A stretch of 64,000 bases of DNA from Archaeoglobaceae archaeon (lineage in GTDB: Archaea > Halobacteriota > Archaeoglobi > Archaeoglobales > Archaeoglobaceae): the NCBI GenBank assembly GCA_025057895.1, contig JANXEF010000004.1, positions 1 through 64,000 on the forward strand. The letters are read 5' to 3'. Position numbers and translations under genes: made by a program. Shown here one piece after another: positions 36,935 to 45,061 of the stretch (its first letter is position 1; every line of letters starts with the position of its first letter). Under the pieces are notes generated by a model. It was not told the DNA's origin, did no database searches, and was given only the letters and a program-made list of their open reading frames with translations.

Positions 36935-37249
36935 CTAACCAAACAGAGAAGCTAAACCCTCAATCGCCTCCTCTTCTTTCTTTTCTTCCTCTTTTTTCTT
37001 TTCTTCCTCTTTCTTCTTTTCTTCCTTCTTAGTTTCTACTGGCTGTGCAACAGGTTGCGCAACTACAGGCATCGCAACACTCTTTTGCAGCACTTCGCCA
37101 ATGTTTATTCCCTCAAGGGCTGAAACGAGTGCTTTAACCCTTGCGTCGTTAACAGAAACTCCAGCAGCTTCCAGAACTGCTCTAACGTTATCTTCCGTTA
37201 TAGGTTTTCCGGCAGAATGTAACAACAGTGCGGCATATATATACTCCAT
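36935..37249 (-). CDS. rpl12: 50S ribosomal protein L12 (P1/P2 type)
   Basis: A 104 aa archaeal stalk protein that recruits translation GTPases. The N-terminal dimerisation helices [20 protein letters not shown] and [17 protein letters not shown] are followed by an Ala/Pro hinge and a Lys/Glu-rich tail ending [13 protein letters not shown], the factor-binding end. A 55-base stretch of its 3' end is identical to that of the P0 gene just upstream. aggaggtg precedes the ATG. Confidence 0.96.
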   Translation of the reverse strand: MEYIYAALLLHSAGKPITEDNVRAVLEAAGVSVNDARVKALVSALEGINIGEVLQKSVAMPVVAQPVAQPVETKKEEKKKEEEKKKEEEKKEEEAIEGLASLFG

Positions 37250-37263
37250 TTAAAACACCTCCT

Positions 37264-38268
37264 TCAACCAAACAGAGAAGCTAAACCCTCAATCGCCTCC
37301 TCTTCTTTCTTTTCTTCCTCCTTCTTATCCTCTTCTCTTCTTTCTTCTTCCTTTTTTTCCAATCTTTCTATTTTATCCACTTTAGTGGCTGTTATGAATT
37401 TCAAATCCTCGTCAAGCGCCTCAGGTGGGAGAAGAGATGCAAGCGAGAGCATTTGCATGTGGGCTTTAGTAATAAGATCTGTTATAGTTTCTTTTTCAGC
37501 AATACCAACATTTATTGCCAATTTTCTTGCATCGTTGAACGCTTTGAGCAGCAAAATTTCTGCAGTTTCCTTTGTTACATAGCAGCAATTAACAGCGAGG
37601 TTGAGCGCAATTTTGTATGCATTTTGGAAGTCCTCTATTATCGCTTTCTCGTCAATCTTGAGCAGTTCAGGTGTTAAAATTACACCGTCATAGATTGCTA
37701 TTGTTTCTAATCCTAGGCGAAGTGGTTTAATTCCTAGTTTTTCTAAAGCTTTTGCTACCTCGGGTCTTACAGTTTCTCCAGCCTTTACAACTGTTGCATT
37801 GGATTTTATCACAACTTTACCCTTTTCAACCGCAGCCGGGATGCCCACCATCTGCAATTCTGCAACTGCAGGGCCTGGTGCGAGTGAAGTTGGCCCCTCA
37901 TTAACAACAATGTCTGTTGGTGCTATCTGGTTTGGCTTTATTGGAGCATTGATCTTGAGATTCTCGATCTTCTTATAAAGCTTGAATGGATTATCGTTTG
38001 TAGCAATTATTGCAATTTGTCCTTTAATGTGGTTTTTCATTCTCTCATAGCCTTTCCCAATCGAGTCTAGGGCTAAATTCAACAATGTGTTTTTCACAAC
38101 CCTCATTTCCGCAGTATTTTTGAACTCTCTTTTGATGTTTTGCATTAAATTTGCTGGAACATTCTGAAAACTTACCAATGCAAGGACTCTGTAAGAGGAG
38201 ATCAATTTCTTTATTTTTTCTATTTCTTCTATCTTTCTTTTAGGTGGCAATCCTTTAACAGCTGCCAT
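37264..38268 (-). CDS. rplP0: 50S ribosomal protein L10 (acidic P0)
   Basis: A 334 aa stalk base protein binding 23S rRNA and several L12 dimers. The N-domain has LISSYRVLALVSFQNVPANL and MRVVKNTLLNLALDS; spine helices for L12 dimers follow at about 220-290 (EKAIIEDFQNAYKIALNLAV); the tail ends [13 protein letters not shown] as in L12. ATG overlaps the L1 stop (TAATG) with agggtggt as ribosome-binding site. Confidence 0.96.
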   Translation of the reverse strand: MAAVKGLPPKRKIEEIEKIKKLISSYRVLALVSFQNVPANLMQNIKREFKNTAEMRVVKNTLLNLALDSIGKGYERMKNHIKGQIAIIATNDNPFKLYKKIENLKINAPIKPNQIAPTDIVVNEGPTSLAPGPAVAELQMVGIPAAVEKGKVVIKSNATVVKAGETVRPEVAKALEKLGIKPLRLGLETIAIYDGVILTPELLKIDEKAIIEDFQNAYKIALNLAVNCCYVTKETAEILLLKAFNDARKLAINVGIAEKETITDLITKAHMQMLSLASLLPPEALDEDLKFITATKVDKIERLEKKEEERREEDKKEEEKKEEEAIEGLASLFG

Positions 38269-38915
38269 TATACCACCCTTATCGCAGGACCCATTGTGGT
38301 CTTTACGAATACTGATCTCAGAACTAAAGAGGGATTTTCATATTTATTCTCGACAACTTTTATAATTTCCAACGCATTCTCTGCCATAGCCTCTGGTTTC
38401 ATTGTTTTAGAGCCAATTGGAGCATGAAAAGTCATCTTATCTCTTGTTCTTACTCTTACTGAATTCCTGAGCCTATCGATCAATGTTTTTGGATCTGAGA
38501 GAGGTGGAATCGGTTGTGGAATCTTTCCTCTTGGTCCAAGAATCGTACCGAGCTTTTTACCTATTTCAGCCATCAAAGGAGCCTCAGCTATAAAAAAGTC
38601 AATTTCGTTTGCAATTTTTCTTGCCCTTCTTTTATCTTTCGAAAGCTGGTCAATATCTTCGGGAGATAGAACTACATCAGCGTTCGCATTCTTTGCTTTT
38701 AACATAGTTTCACCCCTTGCAAAGACTCCAACTTTTCTGGGTTTTCCAATACCATGTGGAAGCATTACGACTGTGTCAATTCTGTTTTCGGGTTTCTTCA
38801 TGTCTAAGTTTCTCAAGTTTACTGCAATCTCTAGAGTCTCCATGAATTTTCTGTCTTTGGATTTTGTTATAGCTTCGCTTATGGCTTTAACGAGATCATC
38901 TTTTTTTACGAGCAT
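38268..38915 (-). CDS. rpl1: 50S ribosomal protein L1
   Basis: A 215 aa L1-stalk protein that also acts as translational repressor of its own operon in methanogens. Characteristic parts are VMLPHGIGKPRKVGVFA, the second-domain boundary ADVVLSPEDIDQL, and LGPRGKIPQPIPP plus the RNA-binding VRVRTRDKMTFHAPIGS. First gene of L1-P0-L12, the Methanococcus-type order without L11. A structured leader with a likely L1 site lies directly upstream. Confidence 0.96.
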   Translation of the reverse strand: MLVKKDDLVKAISEAITKSKDRKFMETLEIAVNLRNLDMKKPENRIDTVVMLPHGIGKPRKVGVFARGETMLKAKNANADVVLSPEDIDQLSKDKRRARKIANEIDFFIAEAPLMAEIGKKLGTILGPRGKIPQPIPPLSDPKTLIDRLRNSVRVRTRDKMTFHAPIGSKTMKPEAMAENALEIIKVVENKYENPSLVLRSVFVKTTMGPAIRVV

Positions 38916-38926
38916 GTATTTCCTCC

Positions 38927-38957
38927 CCGTAGTGCTACGGCTTTAAGCCTCCTACGG
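38927..38957 (-). promoter_or_regulatory. Putative L1 autoregulatory mRNA site in the rpl1 leader
   Basis: Read 5' to 3' on the minus strand: CCGTAG, GA, GGCT-TAA-AGCC, GTAGCA, CTACGG. The outer six-base stem and inner four-base stem are joined by an asymmetric loop of two (GA) and six bases. This has the layout of the L1-binding element on 23S rRNA and on the Methanococcus L1 mRNA. The ribosome-binding site ggagg begins at the next base, so L1 binding could block initiation. TATA cttaaaat at about 38982-38989 places transcription start just upstream, near 38960. Confidence 0.7.
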
Positions 38958-38981
38958 AATTTAAACTAATGAGTTAGGGTA

Positions 38982-38989
38982 TTTTAAGC
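38982..38989 (-). promoter_or_regulatory. TATA box of the L1-P0-L12 operon
   Basis: Minus-strand cttaaaat; expected start of transcription about 25 bases downstream gives a leader of roughly 45 bases that contains the L1 hairpin and the ggagg site. Confidence 0.5.
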
Positions 38990-38996
38990 TATCGTT

Positions 38997-39224
38997 TCAA
39001 CTCTTCTTCTTACGGAGTTTTTGAACTTGATACTTCTCTTTTTCTTCCTTAGTTTCAATTTCTTCTTTTGTCTTTTCTCTGGTAGCTTTACTGAATCCCG
39101 CAAACACCCAAATACCACTGAAATCTCTGCTCAATCTGTAATAAGCACCACATCCACATTCTTGAATAGCAAATCTATCATCAACGACTACTCTTTTATT
39201 GCAAATCTTGCAAGTTATTTCCAT
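38997..39224 (-). CDS. Small zinc-ribbon protein, uncharacterised
   Basis: A 75 aa protein. The N-terminal half has two Cys pairs, CKIC (residues 5-8) and CGCG with the preceding ECG region, consistent with one zinc site; the C-terminal half is a Lys/Glu-rich helix. I do not recognise the family. It lies upstream of, and in the same direction as, the L1 operon but has its own promoter gap. Similar small ribbon proteins often bind nucleic acid; no function is claimed. Confidence 0.65.
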   Translation of the reverse strand: MEITCKICNKRVVVDDRFAIQECGCGAYYRLSRDFSGIWVFAGFSKATREKTKEEIETKEEKEKYQVQKLRKKKS

Positions 39225-39388
39225 GATCTAACTCTATATTTAGATCTATAAATTTTTCCAAGCTCTCTGATTTTCGATCTTTTTCATTTGTTTTAAATCG
39301 GTTGTAAAGTTTTAAAAGTTAGTATGTATTATATAATCATTAAAAAATGAATGGAAAAGCTTATAATTTCTTTATCAAAATATGTATT

Positions 39389-40822
39389 ATGACAAAAATA
39401 AAGATCGTCGACTTGACGATGAGAGATGGACATCAATCTTTGCTGGCAACTAGAATGAGGACTCGTGATATTTTGCCAATTCTTGAAACTTTTGATTCCG
39501 CTGGGATTTTCTCTTTTGAAGTTTGGGGAGGAGCGACTTTTGATGTTTGTCACCGTTTTCTGAACGAGAATCCATGGGAAAGGTTGAGAGAAATAAGGAA
39601 GAGAGTTAAAAACACTTATCTTCAAATGTTGCTCCGTGGTCAGAACTTAGTTGGCTACAGAAATTATCCAGATGACATAGTAGAGAAATTTGTTAAAAAA
39701 ACAATTGAATGTGGGCTAGATCTTTTTAGGATTTTTGATGCGTTAAACGATACTCGTAATCTCGTTAGTTCAATAAAGTTTGCTAAGAAGTACAAAGCAA
39801 ATCATGTTCAGGGAACGATCTGTTATACGATTTCTCCAGTTCACACAATCGAAAAATATGTTGAAATTGCGAAAGAGCTTGCTGCGATGGAAGTCGATTC
39901 GATTTGTATAAAGGACATGGCTGGGCTTTTATCACCAAAAGTAACTTTTGAGCTTTTTAAAGCCTTAAGAAAAGAAGTTAAATTACCAATTGATTTTCAT
40001 TCCCATTACACAAGCGGTATGGCTTCAATGAGTCTGTTAAAGGCAGTAGAAGCTGGAGCAGAGATGGTTGACGTATCTATGTCTCCTCTTGCTCTTGGAA
40101 CAGCTCATCCGCCTACAGAATCGGTAGTCTTTGCTCTTGAAGAGCTTGGATATAAAACAGGAGTAAAAATGGATGTCCTTCTCAAAGTTAGGGATTATTT
40201 CATGCAGATAAGGGAAAAATATGCTGGTTACTTAGATCCACTTTCAACTATACCTGACACAAACGTTCTTGTTTATCAAATCCCAGGAGGAATGTTCTCT
40301 AATATGATTTCACAGCTTAAAGAGCAGAACGCTATGGATAAACTTGGAGAAGTTCTAAAAGAAGTTCCAAGAGTTAGAGAAGACTTTGGATATCCTCCTC
40401 TTGTGACACCGACAAGTCAAATAGTTGGTGTCCAGGCTGTTATAAACGTTCTAATGGGTGAAAGATATAAAGTTGTTACAAAGGAATCGAAAGATCTTGT
40501 AAAGGGTATGTATGGAAAAACTCCAGCACCGATAAAGGAAGAAATCGTGAAGAAAATATTAGGTAATGAAAAACCAATAGACTGCCGTCCAGCGGATTTA
40601 CTTCAGCCAGAGTTTGAGAAGAGAAAGAAGGAACTTGAAGAAAAAGGAATAGAGGCAAGTGATGAGAACGTTCTCATATATGCTTTATTCCCACAGACGG
40701 GACTACAATTCCTACTAAAACAAACAAAAGAAGAACCCTTCCCACCTACCACGAAAGTAGCTGGAGATTTCGAAGTAGTTATAGATGGAGTAAAGTATGC
40801 TGTGAGTGTAAAATCAGCTTAA
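39389..40822 (+). CDS. Pyruvate/oxaloacetate carboxyltransferase subunit (PycB/OadA-like)
   Basis: A 477 aa TIM-barrel carboxyltransferase that moves CO2 between biotin and pyruvate/oxaloacetate. It has TMRDGHQSLLATRMRTRD at the N-terminus, LLRGQNLVGYRNYPDD, the catalytic Lys region DSICIKDMAGLLSP and metal ligands in DFHSHYTSGMA. The conserved C-terminal domain runs to about 440, but the biotin domain with its MKM motif is missing; the protein ends shortly after VVIDGVKYAV. A separate biotin carrier is therefore expected. Open frame extends to 39347, but a TATA-like gcttataatt (about 39358) supports a leaderless start at ATG 39389. Confidence 0.9.
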   Translation: MTKIKIVDLTMRDGHQSLLATRMRTRDILPILETFDSAGIFSFEVWGGATFDVCHRFLNENPWERLREIRKRVKNTYLQMLLRGQNLVGYRNYPDDIVEKFVKKTIECGLDLFRIFDALNDTRNLVSSIKFAKKYKANHVQGTICYTISPVHTIEKYVEIAKELAAMEVDSICIKDMAGLLSPKVTFELFKALRKEVKLPIDFHSHYTSGMASMSLLKAVEAGAEMVDVSMSPLALGTAHPPTESVVFALEELGYKTGVKMDVLLKVRDYFMQIREKYAGYLDPLSTIPDTNVLVYQIPGGMFSNMISQLKEQNAMDKLGEVLKEVPRVREDFGYPPLVTPTSQIVGVQAVINVLMGERYKVVTKESKDLVKGMYGKTPAPIKEEIVKKILGNEKPIDCRPADLLQPEFEKRKKELEEKGIEASDENVLIYALFPQTGLQFLLKQTKEEPFPPTTKVAGDFEVVIDGVKYAVSVKSA

Positions 40823-41874
40823 TTTTTCTTTTTTCCTGTGAAAAAAGCTGCTAAAAAACTAAAAATTGCTCCTAGATATAGACAAGCCTTGTAACTGAAG
40901 TTTTCTGCTATTATGCCTCCGATAATGGATCCAAAAATCGTGGAGAGATAGATTGTTGAATTTAGAAATCCTGTTACACTACTTTTTTCAAGGTTTTTCT
41001 CTAAGATCATTTTAAGTGCTCCTACATACATTGAGCTCCATCCAAAAGCAATGAAGATTTGAGCAAGCAAAAATTCCCATACAAGGGTGGAAATTGAATA
41101 TATATAAAAAGCTATTCCAGAGGATAAGGCTCCAATGCTCATTAGAATTCTTGGATTAAACCCATCTACTCTTTGCATTATTATGAACTGTAGAAACGAA
41201 TTTGTGAAATAAATCACCCCTATCCAGAACTTCGAAATGCCAAGTTCTGAGAGATAGATTGGAAAAATCAGCCAAACAGCACTTGCTCCAGTATGACGAA
41301 TTAAGAATGCAAAATATATTGAAAAATTCTCCTTTAATAGCGTAAAAGAACTTCTACTTTTTCTTAACTTTTCTGGCGGTATCTTCTCTTTGAGGATTAT
41401 AAAAAGAGCAAGAAAAGTTAGAATAGAACCAAGAATAAAGATTCCATGGTAGAAAACTATGATTCCTGCGATTAACTGTCCAATTGCCCATCCAAGGCTT
41501 CCAAATGACGAGAAATATCCGACGTTCTTGTTTTTGCTATATGCGTAGCTTATTAGGGTGGGTGGAAAAATTCCTATTGAAAAACCAAGTAAAGTTCTTA
41601 CTAAGAGCAATTGAAAGGCATTTTTAGCGAAACATTGGGCAAAGAAAAAGATTGCTGAGAGGAATAAGCCTGACAAAATGATCAGTTTTCTATCATAGAA
41701 ATCAGAAATTCTGCCAAAAATATTCGATGTAAAAAAAGTTGAAAGACTGTAAGCCGATGCTATCAATCCAATTTCGAGGTCTGAGGCGCCCAGTTCTTTT
41801 GCAAACAATGGAATGAAGAGGAGAGAAGAGGCAATTGAAAGTTGTGTGAGGAAATTGACAATCGGTGCTCGCAT
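40819..41874 (-). CDS. Major facilitator superfamily transporter
   Basis: A 351 aa membrane protein with 10-12 predicted helices. The motif A region between helices 2 and 3 reads NIFGRISDFYDRK, typical of drug/sugar exporters of the MFS. A substrate cannot be assigned. The frame is open to 41940, but ATG 41874 begins directly before the first helix and lies about 30 bases after a TATA-like ttttaaatc, so it is preferred. It converges with the carboxyltransferase gene, sharing four bases. Confidence 0.87.
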   Translation of the reverse strand: MRAPIVNFLTQLSIASSLLFIPLFAKELGASDLEIGLIASAYSLSTFFTSNIFGRISDFYDRKLIILSGLFLSAIFFFAQCFAKNAFQLLLVRTLLGFSIGIFPPTLISYAYSKNKNVGYFSSFGSLGWAIGQLIAGIIVFYHGIFILGSILTFLALFIILKEKIPPEKLRKSRSSFTLLKENFSIYFAFLIRHTGASAVWLIFPIYLSELGISKFWIGVIYFTNSFLQFIIMQRVDGFNPRILMSIGALSSGIAFYIYSISTLVWEFLLAQIFIAFGWSSMYVGALKMILEKNLEKSSVTGFLNSTIYLSTIFGSIIGGIIAENFSYKACLYLGAIFSFLAAFFTGKKKN

Positions 41875-41975
41875 CAGTTCATCGATAAGACAATAAATCA
41901 GGAGATTTAAAATTTTCTCTACAAATTTTCCTGTTTTCAATTATAATTTATTCTCTTCACTTTTCGGTAACAGCC

Positions 41976-42022
41976 TCAGACTCTCCCTATCATCACTTGT
42001 CAGATCGCCCATCAGTCATCAT
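41976..42022 (-). ncRNA. Box C/D guide sRNA
   Basis: Minus strand in order: C box ATGATGA, 12-base guide CTGATGGGCGAT, D' box CTGA, spacer CAA, C' box GTGATGA, 10-base guide TAGGGAGAGT, D box CTGA. Flanking GCC and GGC can pair to close the k-turn, extending the RNA to about 41973-42026. Box identity, order and spacing match archaeal 2'-O-methylation guides. By the five-base rule the D guide would methylate U in ACUC-U-CCCUA, and the D' guide C in AUCG-C-CCAUCAG. Targets are not identified. It lies between two minus-strand genes. Confidence 0.88.
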
Positions 42023-42081
42023 CGGCAAAAAAAGTCTGAAGATAGAAGAAAAGTTTTTCGGTAAATTAGAAGTAAATTTCA

Positions 42082-43269
42082 TCAACGAAGTTCATCCCAT
42101 TTTCTGCGCTTTCTAATTTTAAGTCCAATCAAAATCGCAATAAATGCAACAGCCATTAAAAAAATGTAAATCGGGTTGAAAGGAATGTTGAATGAAATCA
42201 ATGGCAAAGAGAAAGTTGAAGATACGCCTCTCTCTCTTTCTTTACCAATTATACCAGCGAATTCCTCAACTTTTGAGCGTAGAGTTTTTATTTCACCTTC
42301 TATTCTTCTCATCTCCTCTATTGCTTGAGTAAATTTTCCAGTATTCAGGAAAGTGAAATTTATGTTTTTCACCTGGTTTCCTAAATCATCAAGTACTTTT
42401 TCATGTTCTTTCTGCTTCAGAGCTAACTCAGTATAATTTTCGTGCCCTTTTAGTTTTTCGAGCATGACAGAAGAGTTCAAAAGCATCCTTTGAATCTCGT
42501 TTAGAATCAAAGTAAGCTCAGAGTACAGTTTTTGGGCTATTTTTTTGTTAGCCAGGTCATTAAGAGTTTTGAGGGATTCATCTACATCTCCAATTTTTTT
42601 ATCAGCATCTAAGTATTTTTTACTTATTAAAAAATATTCCGCAGAGTTTATTGATTCTGATACATTCCTAAATTCTTTTTCCTCGTATATATTCTCTAAT
42701 TTAAGTTTCTCTATAAGATCGCTCATTTTAGCTCTGAGATTTTTTATGTCATTTTTGAATGCTTCTTCGTTTGCAACTCTGAACTTGATTACAGGTAAAG
42801 CGTTTGTTTCGCAGTCTTCGCAACTTGCGGTTATTGCAATGAATTCGCAGAGTCTTAAATTGCAAATAGGAACTATTCCTGTAAGATTTACTGTTATTTT
42901 AGCAATCCCTCTCTCTTCAGCTCCGAGTTTGAAATATTTTGCATCTATCTGCGCTTTTTTTCCAGCAACTTGTTCATCCCATGTTCCACCCTGGTAATAA
43001 TCGATTATTAATCTCCAAATTGCATCGCTCAAGTTAGTTTGGAAATAGTAGGTTCTCGGGTTGTTCTCTCCTCCGCCAATGAGAACTCTGTACGCTGATA
43101 TTTTTGGAGCTATTTCATAATTTATATTTAATCTTTCTCCACCTGTAAAACATTCTTCTTCTGGGATTATCACGTAATCCACCGTAAAATGATTCTTGTT
43201 TAGTGTTTCAAGGGCTAGAACTGGAAAGGTCAGAATTCCAAGGATCATCAAACTGACGAGTAAACGCAT
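42082..43269 (-). CDS. Secreted, membrane-anchored coiled-coil protein, uncharacterised
   Basis: A 395 aa protein of no family I recognise. Residues 1-20 are a signal peptide (MRLLVSLMILGILTFPVLA). An ectodomain of about 150 residues with four cysteines (CNLRLC, CEDC) precedes a long coiled coil (about 165-345). A C-terminal membrane helix (about 366-385) is followed by the basic tail KIRKRRK, so the body is outside the cell. Several N-glycosylation sequons (NLT, NVS, NSS, NYT, NFT) fit an S-layer or surface protein. TATA-like attttaaatttc lies about 27 bases before the ATG. Confidence 0.75.
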   Translation of the reverse strand: MRLLVSLMILGILTFPVLALETLNKNHFTVDYVIIPEEECFTGGERLNINYEIAPKISAYRVLIGGGENNPRTYYFQTNLSDAIWRLIIDYYQGGTWDEQVAGKKAQIDAKYFKLGAEERGIAKITVNLTGIVPICNLRLCEFIAITASCEDCETNALPVIKFRVANEEAFKNDIKNLRAKMSDLIEKLKLENIYEEKEFRNVSESINSAEYFLISKKYLDADKKIGDVDESLKTLNDLANKKIAQKLYSELTLILNEIQRMLLNSSVMLEKLKGHENYTELALKQKEHEKVLDDLGNQVKNINFTFLNTGKFTQAIEEMRRIEGEIKTLRSKVEEFAGIIGKERERGVSSTFSLPLISFNIPFNPIYIFLMAVAFIAILIGLKIRKRRKWDELR

Positions 43270-43335
43270 ATTTACTTTTTTTCAGTGAGAAATTTAAAAT
43301 TTTCTTCTGAAAAGAATTTTTTTATTCGAGTTCAG

Positions 43336-44148
43336 TTAAAAAATCTTGAATAATGTCTGATACAACAACAAATTTTAAAAATTCGGGGCAAAGTGGAGTT
43401 GTAATAGATGAGAAAAGTTAAAAAGACTTGCAGAAATAGTGATAGAACTTGAATATAGCCACATAAATTTCGAAAATCCTGAATTATTTCTGGAAATGGA
43501 TGAATACTTGTATCCAAATTAAGTCTTTTTCATGGTTGTAATTTATCACGGGACTGGTTTTGATTTTGGATGGAGGGTATTATGGATCTGATTTGCTTTT
43601 CTATCTTGCAAGACAAAGAAGCTTAACAGATTCGTGAAATATTCAACTTTTGGGGAATATCTCTAACTCAGTGAGCTTATTTGCTTAGAGATTGTTCTAA
43701 AAAATTGTTGAAATATTACGGGATATAATGAACTCCTCAAATAAGCCAAATTTTTAATTGATAATATCCTCGAAAGACTAAAAAATTTCGGAGCTTACGA
43801 AGGTCTCTTGGGAAAGAAAAGCAATCCATTATTTCTTAAAGTCTTGAAAAGACAGAGATTAAATTTGTTGGTAAGATAAAATTATCTATCGATTTTGTAT
43901 TAGTTAGAGTTCTCTTGGCTTCAGGTATAGTTAAACACAGGAAGGAGATTTTAGAGAAAATATTTAGGGGGAATATTAAACGAAAAAGAGTATTTGAATT
44001 AAGAGAGGAGACTGGAAAAGCTCTTGAAATCCTTTCAGAAGATTCTAAAATAGAAACAGACATTCTAGGCGACTTTTCTGGGTTTTTGGGGGAAAGAAAT
44101 CTTTTAAGGCAACAATTATTGACAAAAGAGTCAAAAATTAGCAATTGA
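43336..44148 (+). pseudogene. Decayed protein-coding gene, multiple frameshifts and stops
   Basis: Protein-like fragments follow one another on the plus strand in changing frames: SGVVIDEK then RLAEIVIELEYSHINFENPE to a stop near 43521, LILDGGYYGSDLLFYLARQR (about 43560-43620), LIDNILERLKNFGAYEGLLG (about 43757-43830), and a last 90-codon piece with SIDFVLVRVLLASGIVKHRK ending in TGA at 44148. The order resembles a once continuous gene of about 260 codons. The pieces faintly recall queuosine-salvage/DUF2419 proteins (the LDxxxxGS stretch), but this is a guess. Confidence 0.55.
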
Positions 44149-44254
44149 GAAGTTTTTCAGTTCATAAATCAATAAGACCTGAAACCAATTTTTCCAAACT
44201 CTTGGTTTTTCCGATATGAGCAAAACTCTAAATATCTCTGAGCAAACTTGAGAT

Positions 44255-45061
44255 ATGGATCGAGAAGAAATAAGAGTTGCAGTGCTTAGGATTGAGGGAA
44301 CAAACTGTGAAGAAGAAACTGCAACTTCTTTTAGAAATCTTGGTGTTGAAGCGGAGATAGTGCACTTAAAACAGTTTTACAGCGACATGATAAGATTTGA
44401 AGATCAGAGAAGTATTTTTGATTACCACTGTATAGTTTTTCCAGGTGGTTTCTCGGCAGGTGATTATGTTCGTGCTGGTGCGATTTTTTCTGCAAGAGTG
44501 AAGAGTGTTCTCAGGAAGGATCTTGAAGAATTTATAAAATATAATTATCCAATTCTTGGAATTTGTAATGGTTTTCAGATCCTTGCAGAACTTGGAGCTC
44601 TTCCAGGCTTCGATGAAGATAGACCGATTTCAGATAGACCAGAAATGGCCTTAGCGATAAATGACTCAGGTAGATTTGAATGTAGACAAACCTTGCTACG
44701 GGTTGAAAGTAGGAAATGTGTTTTCACGAAAGAGATCGAGAAAGATAAACTTCAAATACCTGTAGCACACGCAGAGGGAAAAGTTGTCTTTCCAAGAGGT
44801 AGAGAAGAGGAGTATCTTGAGAAGCTGAAAGAAAACGAACAGCTGGTTTTCAGATATGTCGACGATAAGGGAAATTACTCTGGCTATCCTTGGAATCCGA
44901 ATGGGAGTTTTTATAATATAGCTGGGATCTGTAATGTTACACATACAGTTCTTGGTTTGATGCCACATCCTGAGAGAGTAACTTTTGATTATAGGAAAAA
45001 TAGCTTCGGAGATGGATATTATATATTTAAAAGTGTAATATCTTATCTTGAGAAAATATGA
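44255..45061 (+). CDS. purQ: Phosphoribosylformylglycinamidine synthase subunit PurQ
   Basis: A 268 aa class I glutamine amidotransferase giving ammonia to PurL for FGAM formation in purine synthesis. The nucleophile is Cys in LGICNGFQILAELG; VFPGGFSAGDYVRAGA and the His-Glu pair in LMPHPERV complete the active site. The N-terminus VAVLRIEGTNCEEETATSF is typical. TATA-like tctaaatatc about 24 bases before the ATG suggests a leaderless mRNA. It overlaps the CBS-ParB gene by four bases; purL and purS are not here. Confidence 0.95.
   Translation: MDREEIRVAVLRIEGTNCEEETATSFRNLGVEAEIVHLKQFYSDMIRFEDQRSIFDYHCIVFPGGFSAGDYVRAGAIFSARVKSVLRKDLEEFIKYNYPILGICNGFQILAELGALPGFDEDRPISDRPEMALAINDSGRFECRQTLLRVESRKCVFTKEIEKDKLQIPVAHAEGKVVFPRGREEEYLEKLKENEQLVFRYVDDKGNYSGYPWNPNGSFYNIAGICNVTHTVLGLMPHPERVTFDYRKNSFGDGYYIFKSVISYLEKI

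Noticed and set aside
38141-38268. L11 gene expected beside L1
   Set aside because: No L11-like sequence was found next to L1; the order matches the L1-P0-L12 type operon.
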